Origin: Astropecten irregularis
Lineage: Eukaryota; Echinodermata; Asteroidea; Paxillosida; Astropectinidae
Reading direction: 5' to 3'
Assembly (NCBI GenBank): GCA_963971285.1
Contig: OZ020258.1
Location: 7,832,614-7,896,613 of the forward strand
DNA: 64,000 nt
Shown: piece after piece, positions 10,141 through 22,377 of the stretch
How positions within the stretch are numbered: the stretch's first letter is position 1
How the letters are laid out: the number at the start of each line of letters is the position of its first letter
The notes under the pieces: generated by a model
Told to the model about the DNA's origin: nothing
Databases searched by the model: none
What the model saw: only the letters and a program-made list of their open reading frames with translations
Translations under genes and position numbers: made by a program

Positions 10141-10360
10141 TTGAAATTTCTCCCTCAAAACTTAGGCAATCGAGCTGAAACTTGCACGAAATGTAGCCCC
10201 AGATGTTCTCTACAGGAAAGTATGAGCTGTGCCAAATTCCAAAGTCATGTTCATGGCCGAAAATCCAAGTATAGCACCACACGCTATGCGACAAAACGGT
10301 AGAGCACGCTGCAAAAAAAACCCTGCACTTAGAGTATGAGACACTTTTTTCTGTTAGAGT
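10141..10360. repeat. Tripartite chimeric monomer a/b/c
   Basis: Begins with CAAAACTT (a), continues with CCCCAGATGTTCTC and AAAGTATGAGCTG (b), and ends CGGTAGAGCACGCTGC, A8, CCCTGCACTTAGAGTATG (c-type end with a private GCTGC). Two switches within 220 bp suggest conversion rather than a single crossover. Confidence 0.8.
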
Positions 10361-11451
10361 TTGAAATTTCTCCCTCAATACTTAGACAATCGAGCTGAAA
10401 CTTGCACGAAACGTAGCCCCAGATGTACTCTACAGGAAAATATGAGCACTGCCAAATTCCAAAGTCATGTTCATGGCCGAAAATCCAAGTATATCACCAC
10501 ACGCTATGCGACAAACGCCAGAGCAGTCGGCAGAAAAACTGCACTTAGACTATGAGACACTTTTTTCTGCTAGAGTTTGACATTTCTCCCTCAATACAGA
10601 GGCAATCGAGCTGAAACTTGCACGAAATGTAGCCCCAGATGTTCTCTACAGGAAAGTATGAGCTGTGCCAAATTCCAAAGTCATGTTCATGGCCGAAAAT
10701 CCAAGTATAGCACCACACGCTATGCAACAAAACGGAGAGCACGCGGCAAAAAAAAAACCTGCACTTAGACTATGAGACAATTTTTTCTGCTAGAGTTTAA
10801 AATTTCTCCCTCAATACTTAGGCAATCGAGCTGAAACTTGCACGAAATGTAGCCCCAGATGTAATCTACAGGAAAATATGAGCAGTGCCAAATTCCAAAG
10901 TCATGTTCATGGCCGAAAATCCAAGTATATCACCACACGCTATGCAACAAAACGGCAGAGCACGCGGCAAAAAAAAAACCTGCACTTAGACTATGAGACA
11001 CTTTTTTTCTGCTAGAGTTTGAAATTTCTCCCTCAATACTTAGGCAACCGAGCTGAAACTTGCACGAAATGTAGCCCCAGATGTACTCTACAGGAAATTA
11101 TGAGCTTTGCCAAATTCCAAAGTCATGTTCATGGCCGAAAATCCAAGTATATCACCACACGCTATGCGACAAACGCCAGAGCAGTCGGCAGAAAAACTGC
11201 ACTTAGACTATGAGACACTTTTTTCTGCTAGAGTTTGACATTTCTCCCTCAATACAGAGGCAATCGAGCTGAAACTTGCACGAAATGTAGCCCCAGATGT
11301 TCTCTACAGGAAAGTATGAGCTGTGCCAAATTCCAAAGTCATGTTCATGGCCGAAAATCCAAGTATAGCACCACACGCTATGCGACAAAACGGCAGAGCA
11401 GTCGGCAGAAAAACTGCACTTAGACTATGAGACACTTTTTTCTGCTAGAGT
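10141..11451. repeat. Block of six monomers after the truncated unit
   Basis: Starts: 10141 (a/b/c), 10361 d2, 10577 e, 10797 f, 11019 (c/d2 with AGATGTACTC), 11235 (e left half, b right half). The d2 e f run matches the 6-mer order and carries TTAGACAATCG and GACAATTTTTTC, linking it to the 6,950-8,260 block. The e at 10577 has lost one base (AACGGAGAGC). Confidence 0.82.
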
Positions 11452-12754
11452 TTGAAATTTCTCCCTCAATACTTAGGCAACCGAGCTGAAACTTGCACGA
11501 AATGTAGCCCCAGGTGTTCTCTACAGGAAATTATGAGCTTTGCCAAATTCCAGAGTCATGTTCATGGCCGAAAATCCAAGTATATCACCACACGCTATGC
11601 GACAAACGCCAGAGCAGTCGGCAGAAAAACTGCACTTAGACTATGAGACACTTTTTTCTGCTAGAGTTTGACATTTCTCCCTCAATACAGAGGCAATCGA
11701 GCTGAAACTTGCACGAAATGTAGCCCCAGATGTTCTCTACAGGAAAGTATGAGCTGTGCCAAATTCCAAAGTCATGTTCATGGCCGAAAATCCAAGTATA
11801 GCACCACACGCTATGCGACAAAACGGCAGAGCACGCGGCAGAAAAACTGCACTTAGACTATGAGACACTTTTTTCTGCTAGAGTTTGACATTTCTCCCTC
11901 AATACTTAGGCAATCGAGCTGAAACTTGCACGAAATGTAGCCCCAGATGTTCTCTACAGGAAAGTATGAGCTGTGCCAAATTCCAAAGTCATGTTCATGG
12001 CCGAAAATCCAAGTATAGCACCACACGCTATGCGACAAAACGGCAGAGCAGTCGGCAGAAAAACTGCACTTAGACTATGAGACACTTTTTTCTGCTAGAG
12101 TTTGAAATTTCTCCCTCAATACTTAGGCAACCGAGCTGAAACTTGCACGAAATGTAGCCCCAGGTGTTCTCTACAGGAAATTATGAGCTGTGCCAAATTC
12201 CAAAGTCTTGTCATGGCCGAAAATCCAAGTATAGCACCACACGCTATGCGACAAAACGGCAGAGCAGTCGGCAGAAAAACTGCACTTAGACTATGAGACA
12301 CTTTTTTCTGCTAGAGTTTGAAATTTCTCCCTCAATACTGAGGCCATCGAGCTAAAACTTGCACGAAATGTAGCCCCAGATGTAATCTACAGGAAAGTAT
12401 GAGCAGTGCCAAATTCCAAAGTCATGTTCATGGCCGAAAATCCAAGTATAGCACCACACGCTATGCAACAAAACGGCAGAGCACGCGGCAAAAAAAAAAC
12501 CTGCACTTAGACTATGAGACACTTTTTTCTGCTAGAGTTTAAAATTTCTCCCTCAATACTTAGGCAATCGAGCTGAAACTTGCACGAAATGTAGCCCCAG
12601 ATGTTCCCTACAGGAAAGTATGAGCTGTGCCAAATTCCAAAGTCATGTTCATGGCCGAAAATCCGAGTATAGCACCACACGCTATGCGACAAACGCCAGA
12701 GCAGTCGGCAGAAAAACTGCACTTAGACTATGAGACACTTTTTTCTGCTAGAGT
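11452..12754. repeat. Left member of a 26-monomer-spaced paralogy (5,675 bp)
   Basis: Starts: 11452 x, 11668 e-like, 11885 b, 12102 (c with GCAGTCGGCAG end), 12318 g, 12539 (f/a chimera). The first five monomers match 17127-18213 at a constant offset of 5,675 bp, including the rare c monomer with a b-type end (12102 and 17777). A private TTCCAGAGTC occurs near 11,552. Confidence 0.82.
12539..12754. repeat. Chimeric monomer f/a
   Basis: Starts TTTAAAATTTC and CCCCAGATG (f), then TTCCCTACAGG, AATCCGAG and GACAAACGCCAG (a). The switch falls at about 12,600-12,605. At the paralogous site (18214 and 18436) separate f and a monomers are present, so one monomer was lost here by in-register exchange. 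Confidence 0.87.
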
Positions 12755-12974
12755 TTGACATTTCTCCCTCAATACTTAGGCAATCGAGCTGAAACTTGCA
12801 CGAAATGTAGCCCCAGATGTTCTCTACAGGAAAGTATGAGCTGTGCCAAATTCCAAAGTCATGTTCATGGCCGAAAATCCAAGTATAGCACCACACGCTA
12901 TGCGACAAAACGGCAGAGCACGCGGCAAAACAAAACCTGCACTTAGACTATGAGACACTTTTTTCTGTTAGAGT
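12755..12974. repeat. Exemplar monomer, subtype b2 (220 bp)
   Basis: Identical to b up to GACAAAACGGCAGAGC, then GCACGCGGCAAAACAAAACC. The A tract is interrupted by C, unlike all other long-end monomers. It is always followed by h in the copies checked (12755, 14068, 18652, 22378, 27422, 40777, 41872, 47355, 58739, 59834). At 59834 the end reads GCGGAAAAACAAAACC. Confidence 0.85.
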
Positions 12975-13191
12975 TTGAAATTTCTCCCTCAATACAGAGG
13001 CAATCGAGCTGAAACTTGCACGAAATGTAGCCCCAGATGTACTCTAAATGAAAGTATGAGCTGTGCCAAATTCCAAAGTCATGTTCATGGCCGAAAATCC
13101 AAGTATAGCACCACACGCTATGCGACAAAACGGCAGAGCAGTCGGCAGAAAAACTGCACTTAGACTATGAGACACTTTTTTCTGCTAGAGT
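12975..13191. repeat. Exemplar monomer, subtype h (217 bp)
   Basis: Has CAATACAGAGGCAATCG and the distinctive TACTCTAAATGAAAGTATG, where most other subtypes read TCTACAGGAAAGTATG. It ends with GCAGTCGGCAG. A later form, h2, is preceded by TTAGAATTTG and carries either AAATTCAAAAG or GTGTCAAATT; h2 is restricted to the region right of 29 kb. Confidence 0.85.
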
Positions 13192-13412
13192 TTGAAATTT
13201 CTCCCTCAATACTGAGGCCATCGAGCTGAAACTTGCACGAAATGTAGCCCCAGATGTAATCTACAGGAAAGTATGAGCAGTGCCAAATTCCAAAGTCATG
13301 TTCATGGCCGAAAATCCAAGTATAGCACCACACGCTATGCAACAAAACGGCAGAGCACGCGGCAAAAAAAAAACCTGCACTTAGACTATGAGACACTTTT
13401 TTCTGATAGAGT

Positions 13413-13629
13413 TTGAAATTTCTCCCTCAATACTTAGGCAATCGAGCTGAAACTTGCACGAAATGTAGCCACAGATGTTCTCTACAGGAAAATATAAGCT
13501 GTGCCAAATTCCAAAGTCATGTTCATGGCCGAAAATCCAAGTATAGCACCACACGCTATGCGACAAAACGGCAGAGCAGTCGGCAGAAAAACTGCACTTA
13601 GACTATGAGACACTTTTTTCTGCTAGAGT
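13413..13629. repeat. Exemplar monomer, subtype j (217 bp)
   Basis: Preceded by TTTCTGATAGAG, then GTAGCCACAGATG, AAAATATAAGCTG (the ATG of other subtypes is ATA here) and a GCAGTCGGCAG end. Other copies: 14726, 19094, 22820, 28080, 42313, 48013, 60495. The 19094 and 22820 copies share AATCAAGCTG, a CpG-to-CpA change. Confidence 0.84.
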
Positions 13630-13851
13630 TTGAAATTTCTCCCTCAATACTTAGGCAATCGAGCTGAAACTTGCACGAAATGTAGCCACAGATGTTCTCT
13701 ACAGGAAAGTATGAGCTGTGCCAAATTCCAAAGTCATGTTCATGGCCGAAAATCCAAGTATAGCACCACACGCTATGCAACAAAACGGCAGAGCACGCGG
13801 CAAAAAAAAAACCTGCACTTAGACTATGAGACACTTTTTTTCTGCTAGAGT
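13630..13851. repeat. Exemplar monomer, subtype k (222 bp)
   Basis: Shares GTAGCCACAGATG with j but has AAAGTATGAGCTG and the long A10 end with GCAACAAAACGG. Other copies: 19971 and 23697. A form with GCGACAAAACGG and A10 followed by CTGCAC lies at 28953, 43190, 43846, 48886, 61372 and 62027; three of these also read CTCTAAAGG. Confidence 0.82.
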
Positions 13852-14942
13852 TTGAAATTTCTCCCTCAAAACTTAGGCAATCGAGCTGAAACTTGCACGA
13901 AATGTAGCCCTACATGTTCCCTACAGGAAAGTATGAGCTGTGCCAAATTCCAAAGTCATGTTCATGGCCGAAAATCCGAGTATAGCACCACACGCTATGC
14001 GACAAACGCCAGAGCAGTCGGCAGAAAAACTGCACTTAGACTATGAGACACTTTTTTCTGCTAGAGTTTGACATTTCTCCCTCAATACTTAGGCAATCGA
14101 GCTGAAACTTGCACGAAATGTAGCCCCAGATGTTCTCTACAGGAAAGTATGAGCTGTGCCAAATTCCAAAGTCATGTTCATGGCCGAAAATCCAAGTATA
14201 GCACCACACGCTATGCGACAAAACGGCAGAGCACGCGGCAAAACAAAACCTGCACTTAGACTATGAGACACTTTTTTCTGTTAGAGTTTGAAATTTCTCC
14301 CTCAATACAGAGGCAATCGAGCTGAAACTTGCACGAAATGTAGCCCCAGATGTACTCTAAATGAAAGTATGAGCTGTGCCAAATTCCAAAGTCATGTTCA
14401 TGGCCGAAAATCCAAGTATAGCACCACACGCTATGCGACAAAACGGCAGAGCAGTCGGCAGAAAAACTGCACTTAGACTATGAGACACTTTTTTCTGCTA
14501 GAGTTTGAAATTTCTCCCTCAATACTGAGGCCATCGAGCTGAAACTTGCACGAAATGTAGCCCCAGATGTAATCTACAGGAAAGTATGAGCAGTGCCAAA
14601 TTCCAAAGTCATGTTCATGGCCGAAAATCCAAGTATAGCACCACACGCTATGCAACAAAACGGCAGAGCACGCGGCAAAAAAAAAACCTGCACTTAGACT
14701 ATGAGACACTTTTTTCTGATAGAGTTTGAAATTTCTCCCTCAATACTTAGGCAATCGAGCTGAAACTTGCACGAAATGTAGCCACAGATGTTCTCTACAG
14801 GAAAATATAAGCTGTGCCAAATTCCAAAGTCATGTTCATGGCCGAAAATCCAAGTATAGCACCACACGCTATGCGACAAAACGGCAGAGCAGTCGGCAGA
14901 AAAACTGCACTTAGACTATGAGACACTTTTTTCTGCTAGAGT

Positions 14943-17126
14943 TTGAAATTTCTCCCTCAATACTGAGGCCATCGAGCTGAAACTTGCACGAAATGTAGCC
15001 CCATATGTAATCTACAGGAAAGTATGAGCAGTGCCAAATTCCAAAGTCATGTTCATGGCCGAAAATCCAAGTATAGCACCACACGCTATGCAACAAAACG
15101 GCAGAGCACGCGGCAAAAAAAAACCCTGCACTTAGACTATGAGACACTTTTTTCTACTAGAGTTTAAAATTTCTCCCTCAATACTTAGGCAATCGAGCTG
15201 AAACTTGCACGAAATGTAGCCCCAGATGTAATCTACAGGAAAATATGAGCAGTGCCAAATTCCAAAGTCATGTTCATGGCCGAAAATCCAAGTATATCAC
15301 CACACGCTATGCAACAAAACGGCAGAGCACGCGGCAAAAAAAAAACCTGCACTTAGACTATGAGACACTTTTTTCTGCTAGAGTTTGAAATTTCTCCCTC
15401 AATACTTAGGCAATCGAGCTGAAACTTGCACGAAATGTAGCCCCAGATGTTCTCTACAGGAAAGTATGAGCTGTGCCAAATTCCAAAGTCATGTTCATGG
15501 CCGAAAATCCAAGTATAGCACCACACGCTATGCGACAAAACGGCAGAGCAGTCGGCAGAAAAACTGCACTTAGACTATGAGACACTTTTTTCTGCTAGAG
15601 TTTGAAATTTCTCCCTCAATACTTAGGCAACCGAGCTGAAACTTGCACGAAATTTAGCCCCAGGTGTTCTCTACAGGAAATTATGAGCTTTGCCAAATTC
15701 CAAAGTCATGTTCATGGCCGAAAATCCAAGTATATCACCACACGCTATGCGACAAACGCCAGAGCAGTCGGCAGAAAAACTGCACTTAGACTATGAGACA
15801 CTTTTTTCTGCTAGAGTTTGACATTTCTCCCTCAATACTTAGGCAATCGAGCTGAAACTTGCACGAAATGTAGCCCCAGATGTTCTCTACAGGAAAGTAT
15901 GAGCTGTGCCAAATTCCAAAGTCATGTTCATGGCCGAAAATCCAAGTATAGCACCACACGCTATGCGACAAAACGGCAGAGCAGTCGGCAGAAAAACTGC
16001 ACTTAGACTATGAGACACTTTTTTCTGCTAGAGTTTGAAATTTCTCCCTCAATACTGAGGCCATCGAGCTGAAACTTGCACGAAATGTAGCCCCATATGT
16101 AATCTACAGGAAAGTATGAGCAGTGCCAAATTCCAAAGTCATGTTCATGGCCGAAAATCCAAGTATAGCACCACACGCTATGCAACAAAACGGCAGAGCA
16201 CGCGGCAAAAAAAAACCCTGCACTTAGACTATGAGACACTTTTTTCTGCTAGAGTTTAAAATTTCTCCCTCAATACTTAGGCAATCGAGCTGAAACTTGC
16301 ACGAAATGTAGCCCCAGATGTAATCTACAGGAAAATATGAGCAGTGCCAAATTCCAAAGTCATGTTCATGGCCGAAAATCCAAGTATATCACCACACGCT
16401 ATGCAACAAAACGGCAGAGCACGCGGCAAAAAAAAAACCTGCACTTAGACTATGAGACACTTTTTTCTGCTAGAGTTTGAAATTTCTCCCTCAATACTTA
16501 GGCAATCGAGCTGAAACTTGCACGAAATGTAGCCCCAGATGTTCTCTACAGGAAAGTATGAGCTGTGCCAAATTCCAAAGTCATGTTCATGGCCGAAAAT
16601 CCAAGTATAGCACCACACGCTATGCGACAAAACGGCAGAGCAGTCGGCAGAAAAACTGCACTTAGACTATGAGACACTTTTTTCTGCTAGAGTTTGAAAT
16701 TTCTCCCTCAATACTTAGGCAACCGAGCTGAAACTTGCACGAAATTTAGCCCCAGGTGTTCTCTACAGGAAATTATGAGCTTTGCCAAATTCCAAAGTCA
16801 TGTTCATGGCCGAAAATCCAAGTATATCACCACACGCTATGCGACAAACGCCAGAGCAGTCGGCAGAAAAACTGCACTTAGACTATGAGACACTTTTTTC
16901 TGCTAGAGTTTGACATTTCTCCCTCAATACTTAGGCAATCGAGCTGAAACTTGCACGAAATGTAGCCCCAGATGTTCTCTACAGGAAAGTATGAGCTGTG
17001 CCAAATTCCAAAGTCATGTTCATGGCCGAAAATCCAAGTATAGCACCACACGCTATGCGACAAAACGGCAGAGCAGTCGGCAGAAAAACTGCACTTAGAC
17101 TATGAGACACTTTTTTCTGCTAGAGT
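14943..17126. repeat. 5-monomer HOR, two copies of 1,092 bp (g f b x b)
   Basis: Copy 1: 14943, 15164, 15385, 15602, 15818. Copy 2: 16035, 16256, 16477, 16694, 16910. The offset is 1,092 bp throughout. Both g monomers carry CCCCATATG and A9 CCCTGC; both x monomers carry GAAATTTAGCCCC, a private change. The only difference noticed is TTTCTACTAG (about 15,152) versus TTTCTGCTAG. Confidence 0.9.
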
Positions 17127-18651
17127 TTGAAATTTCTCCCTCAATACTTAGGCAACCGAGCTGAAACTTGCACGAAATGTAGCCCCAGGTGTTCTCTACA
17201 GGAAATGATGAGCTTTGCCAAATTCCAAAGTCATGTTCATGGCCGAAAATCCAAGTATATCACCACACGCTATGCGACAAACGCCAGAGCAGTCGGCAGA
17301 AAAACTGCACTTAGACTATGAGACACTTTTTTCTGCTAGAGTTTGACATTTCTCCCTCAATACAGAGGCAATCGAGCTGAAACTTGCACGAAATGTAGCC
17401 CTAGATGTTCTCTACAGGAAAGTATGAGCTGTGCCAAATTCCAAAGTCATGTTCATGGCCGAAAATCCAAGTGTAGCACCACACGCTATGCGACAAAACG
17501 GCAGAGCACGCGGCAGAAAAACTGCACTTAGACTATGAGACACTTTTTTCTGCTAGAGTTTGACATTTCTCCCTCAATACTTAGGCAATCGAGCTGAAAC
17601 TTGCACGAAATGTAGCCCCAGATGTTCTCTACAGGAAAGTATGAGCTGTGCCAAATTCCAAAGTCATGTTCATGGCCGAAAATCCAAGTATAGCACCACA
17701 CGCTATGCGACAAAACGGCAGAGCAGTCGGCAGAAAAACTGCACTTAGACTATGAGACACTTTTTTCTGCTAGAGTTTGAAATTTCTCCCTCAATACTTA
17801 GGCAACCGAGCTGAAACTTGCACGAAATGTAGCCCCAGGTGTTCTCTACAGGAAATTATGAGCTGTGCCAAATTCCAAAGTCTTGTCATGGCCGAAAATC
17901 CAAGTATAGCACCACACGCTATGCGACAAAACGGCAGAGCAGTCGGCAGAAAAACTGCACTTAGACTATGAGACACTTTTTTCTGCTAGAGTTTGAAATT
18001 TCTCCCTCAATACTGAGGCCATCGAGCTAAAACTTGCACGAAATGTAGCCCCAGATGTAATCTACAGGAAAGTATGAGCAGTGCCAAATTCCAAAGTCAT
18101 GTTCATGGCCGAAAATCCAAGTATAGCACCACACGCTATGCAACAAAACGGCAGAGCACGCGGCAAAAAAAAAACCTGCACTTAGACTATGAGACACTTT
18201 TTTCTGCTAGAGTTTAAAATTTCTCCCTCAATACTTAGGCAATCGAGCTGAAACTTGCACGAAATGTAGCCCCAGATGTAATCTACAGGAAAATATGAGC
18301 AGTGCCAAATTCCAAAGTCATGTTCATGGCCGAAAATCCAAGTATATCACCACACGCTATGCAACAAAACGGCAGAGCACGCGGCAAAAAAAAAACCTGC
18401 ACTTAGACTATGAGACACTTTTTTTCTGCTAGAGTTTGAAATTTCTCCCTCAAAACTTAGGCAATCGAGCTGAAACTTGCACGAAATGTAGCCCTACATG
18501 TTCCCTACAGGAAAGTATGAGCTGTGCCAAATTCCAAAGTCATGTTCATGGCCGAAAATCCGAGTATAGCACCACACGCTATGCGACAAACGCCAGAGCA
18601 GTCGGCAGAAAAACTGCACTTAGACTATGAGACACTTTTTTCTGCTAGAGT
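17127..18651. repeat. Right member of the 5,675 bp paralogy, plus f and a
   Basis: Starts: 17127 x, 17343 e-like, 17560 b, 17777 (c with b end), 17993 g, 18214 f, 18436 a. It matches 11452-12538 monomer for monomer, then keeps the separate f and a that are fused at 12539. Private bases here: AAATGATGAGC near 17,204, CCCTAGATG near 17,400 and AAGTGTAGC near 17,470. Confidence 0.84.
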
Positions 18652-20191
18652 TTGACATTTCTCCCTCAATACTTAGGCAATCGAGCTGAAACTTGCACGA
18701 AATGTAGCCCCAGATGTTCTCTACAGGAAAGTATGAGCTGTGCCAAATTCCAAAGTCATGTTCATGGCCGAAAATCCAAGTATAGCACCACACGCTATGC
18801 GACAAAACGGCAGAGTACGCGGCAAAACAAAACCTGCACTTAGACTATGAGACACTTTTTTCTGTTAGAGTTTGAAATTTCTCCCTCAATACAGAGGCAA
18901 TCGAGCTGAAACTTGCACGAAATGTAGCCCCAGATGTACTCTAAATGAAAGTATGAGCTGTGCCAAATTCCAAAGTCATGTTCATGGCCGAAAATCCAAG
19001 TATAGCACCACACGCTATGCAACAAAACGGCAGAGCACGCGGCAAAAAAAAAACCTGCACTTAGACTATGAGACACTTTTTTTCTGATAGAGTTTGAAAT
19101 TTCTCCCTCAATACTTAGGCAATCAAGCTGAAACTTGCACGAAATGTAGCCACAGATGTTCTCTACAGGAAAATATAAGCTGTGCCAAATTCCAAAGTCA
19201 TGTTCATGGCCGAAAATCCAAGTATAGCACCACACGCTATGCGACAAAACGGCAGAGCAGTCGGCAGAAAAACTGCACTTAGACTATGAGACACTTTTTT
19301 CTGCTAGAGTTTGAAATTTCTCCCTCAATACTGAGGCCATCGAGCTGAAACTTGCACGAAATGTAGCCCCATATGTAATCTACAGGAAAGTATGAGCAGT
19401 GCCAAATTCCAAAGTCATGTTCATGGCCGAAAATCCAAGTATAGCACCACACGCTATGCAACAAAACGGCAGAGCACGCGGCAAAAAAAAAACCTGCACT
19501 TAGACTATGAGACACTTTTTTCTGCTAGAGTTTAAAATTTCTCCCTCAATACTTAGGCAATCGAGCTGAAACTTGCACGAAATGTAGCCCCAGATGTAAT
19601 CTACAGGAAAATATGAGCAGTGCCAAATTCCAAAGTCATGTTCATGGCCGAAAATCCAAGTATATCACCACACGCTATGCAACAAAACGGCAGAGCACGC
19701 GGCAAAAAAAAAACCTGCACTTAGACTATGAGACACTTTTTTTCTGCTAGAGTTTGAAATTTCTCCCTCAATACTTTGGCAATCGAGCTGAAACTTGCAC
19801 GAAATGTAGCCCTACATGTTCTCTACAGGAAAGTATGAGCTGTGCAAAATTCCAAAGTCATATTCATGGCCGAAAATCCAAGTATAGCACCACACGCTAT
19901 GCGACAAAACGGCAGAGCAGTCGGCAGAAAAACTGCACTTAGACTATGAGACACTTTTTTCTGCTAGAGTTTGAAATTTCTCCCTCAATACTTAGGCAAT
20001 CGAGCTGAAACTTGCACGAAATGTAGCCACAGATGTTCTCTACAGGAAAGTATGAGCTGTGCCAAATTCCAAAGTCATGTTCATGGCCGAAAATCCAAGT
20101 ATAGCACCACACGCTATGCAACAAAACGGCAGAGCACGCGGCAAAAAAAAAACCTGCACTTAGACTATGAGACACTTTTTTCTGTTAGAGT

Positions 20192-20407
20192 TTGAAATTT
20201 CTCCCTCAATACTTAGGCAATCGAGCTGAAACTTGCACGAAATGTAGCCCCAGATGTACTCTACAGGAAAATATGAGCTGTGCCAAATTCCAAAGTCATG
20301 TCATGGCCGAAAATCCAAGTATAGCACCACACGCTATGCGACAAAACGGCAGAGCAGTCGGCAGAAAAACTGCACTTAGACTATGAGACACTTTTTTCTG
20401 CTAGAGT
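20192..20407. repeat. Exemplar monomer, subtype m (216 bp)
   Basis: Like i but with AAAGTCATGTCATGGCC: a 2 bp loss close to, but not identical with, the c-type CTTGTCATGG. Found only at 20192 and 23918, the two copies of the 17-mer. Confidence 0.82.
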
Positions 20408-21503
20408 TTGAAATTTCTCCCTCAATACTTAGGCAACCGAGCTGAAACTTGCACGAAATGTAGCCCCAGGTGTTCTCTACAGGAAATTATGAGCTGTGCC
20501 AAATTCCAAAGTCTTGTCATGGCCGAAAATCCAAGTATAGCACCACACGCTATGCGACAAAACGGTAGAGCACGCGGCAAAAAAAAACCTGCACTTAGAG
20601 TATGAGACACTTTTTTCTGTTAGAGTTTGAAATTTCTCCCTCAATACTTAGGCAATCGAGCTGAAACTTGCACGAAACGTAGCCCCAGATGTACTCTACA
20701 GGAAAATATGAGCTGTGCCAAATTCCAAAGTCATGTTCATGGCCGAAAATCCAAGTATAGCACCACACGCTATGCGACAAAACGGCAGAGCAGTCGGCAG
20801 AAAAACTGCACTTAGACTATGAGACACTTTTTTCTGCTAGAGTTTGAAATTTCTCCCTCAATACTGAGGCCATCGAGCTAAAACTTGCACGAAATGTAGC
20901 CCCAGATGTAATCTACAGGAAAGTATGAGCAGTGCCAAATTCCAACGTCATGTTCATGGCCGAAAATCCAAGTATAGCACCACACGCTATGCAACAAAAC
21001 GGCAGAGCACGCGGCAAAAAAAAAAACCTGCACTTAGACTATGAGACACTTTTTTCTGCTAGAGTTTAAAATTTCTCCCTCAATACTTAGGCAATCGAGC
21101 TGAAACTTGCACGAAATGTAGCCCCAGATGTAATCTACAGGAAAATATGAGCAGTGCCAAATTCCAAAGTCATGTTCATGGCCGAAAATCCAAGTATATC
21201 ACCACACGCTATGCAACAAAACGGCAGAGCACGCGGCAAAAAAAAAACCTGCACTTAGACTATGAGACACTTTTTTTCTGCTAGAGTTTGAAATTTCTCC
21301 CTCAAAACTTAGGCAATCGAGCTGAAACTTGCACGAAATGTAGCCCTACATGTTCCCTACAGGAAAGAATGAGCTGTGCCAAATTCCAAAGTCATGTTCA
21401 TGGCCGAAAATCCGAGTATAGCACCACACGCTATGCGACAAACGCCAGAGCAGTCGGCAGAAAAACTGCACTTAGACTATGAGACACTTTTTTCTGCTAG
21501 AGT

Positions 21504-21723
21504 TTGACATTTCTCCCTCAATACTTAGGCAATCGAGCTGAAACTTGCACGAAATGTAGCCCCAGATGTTCTCTACAGGAAAGTATGAGCTGTGCCAAAT
21601 TCCAAAGTCATGTTCATGGCCGAAAATCCAAGTATAGCACCACACGCTATGCGACAAAACGGTAGAGCACGCGGCAAAAAAAAACCTGCACTTAGAGTAT
21701 GAGACACTTTTTTCTGTTAGAGT
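21504..21723. repeat. Exemplar monomer, subtype b3 (220 bp; b with c-type end)
   Basis: The left two thirds is b (GACATTTC, AGATGTTCTC). The end is c-type (CGGTAGAGCACGCGGC, A9, CCTGCACTTAGAGTATG). It always precedes d1. Copies: 21504, 25230, 26326, 45163, 46259. It is a fixed chimera carried by the 5-mer HOR. Confidence 0.83.
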
Positions 21724-22161
21724 TTGAAATTTCTCCCTCAATACTTAGGCAATCGAGCTGAAACTTGCACGAAACGTAGCCCCAGATGTACTCTACAGGA
21801 AAATATGAGCTGTGCCAAATTCCAAAGTCATGTTCATGGCCGAAAATCCAAGTATAGCACCACACGCTATGCGACAAAACGGCAGAGCAGTCGGCAGAAA
21901 AACTGCACTTAGACTATGAGACACTTTTTTCTGCTAGAGTTTGAAATTTCTCCCTCAATACTGAGGCCATCGAGCTAAAACTTGCACGAAATGTAGCCCC
22001 AGATGTAATCTACAGGAAAGTATGAGCAGTGCCAAATTCCAAAGTCATGTTCATGGCCGAAAATCCAAGTATAGCACCACACGCTATGCAACAAAACGGC
22101 AGAGCACGCGGCAAAAAAAAAACCTGCACTTAGACTATGAGACACTTTTTTCTGCTAGAGT

Positions 22162-22377
22162 TTAAAATTTCTCCCTCAATACTTAGGCAATCGAGCTGAA
22201 ACTTGCACGAAATGTAGCCCCAGATGTAATCTAAATGAAAGTATGAGCTGTGCCAAATTCCAAAGTCATGTTCATGGCCGAAAATCCGAGTATAGCACCA
22301 CACGCTATGCGACAAACGCCAGAGCAGTCGGCAGAAAAACTGCACTTAGACTATGAGACACTTTTTTCTGCTAGAGT
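22162..22377. repeat. Chimeric junction monomer f/h/a closing the 17-mer duplication
   Basis: Starts as f (TTTAAAATTTC, TGTAATC), switches within a few bases to h (CTAAATGAAAGTATGAGCTG), and ends as a (AATCCGAG, GACAAACGCCAG). The following b2 at 22378 restarts the 17-mer. The expected parents are the f at 25888 and the a at 18436. The short h patch near 22,232-22,250 needs an additional conversion step. Confidence 0.85.

Larger units (their letters stand above)
12755..14942. repeat. b2 h g j module, repeated at 1,313 bp
   Basis: Starts: 12755 b2, 12975 h, 13192 g, 13413 j, 13630 k, 13852 a; then 14068 b2, 14288 h, 14505 g, 14726 j. The four-monomer module b2 h g j repeats exactly in order with a 1,313 bp offset. 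The fifth and sixth monomers differ (k a, then g f), so the second copy was joined to a different downstream block. Confidence 0.86.
18652..22377. repeat. 17-monomer tandem duplication, copy 1 (3,726 bp)
   Basis: Starts: 18652 b2, 18872 h (A10 end), 19094 j, 19311 g, 19532 f, 19754 l, 19971 k, 20192 m, 20408 c, 20627 d1, 20844 g, 21066 f, 21288 a*, 21504 b3, 21724 d1, 21941 g, 22162 chimera. It matches copy 2 at a fixed offset of 3,726 bp. Shared private changes are CAGAGTACGCGG (18,815/22,541), AATCAAGCTG, TGTGCAAAATTCC and TTCCAACGTCATG, so the duplication is recent. Confidence 0.92.

Noticed and set aside
18840-19247. Longest open frame, 135 codons on the minus strand (also 22566-22973), and 117-codon frames near 30.1, 32.1, 36.5, 50.0, 52.0 and 63.2 kb
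   Set aside because: They arise where a monomer or monomer pair has a length that keeps frame across the boundary. The same amino-acid string simply repeats, it has no recognisable domain, and neighbouring monomers of other lengths break it.
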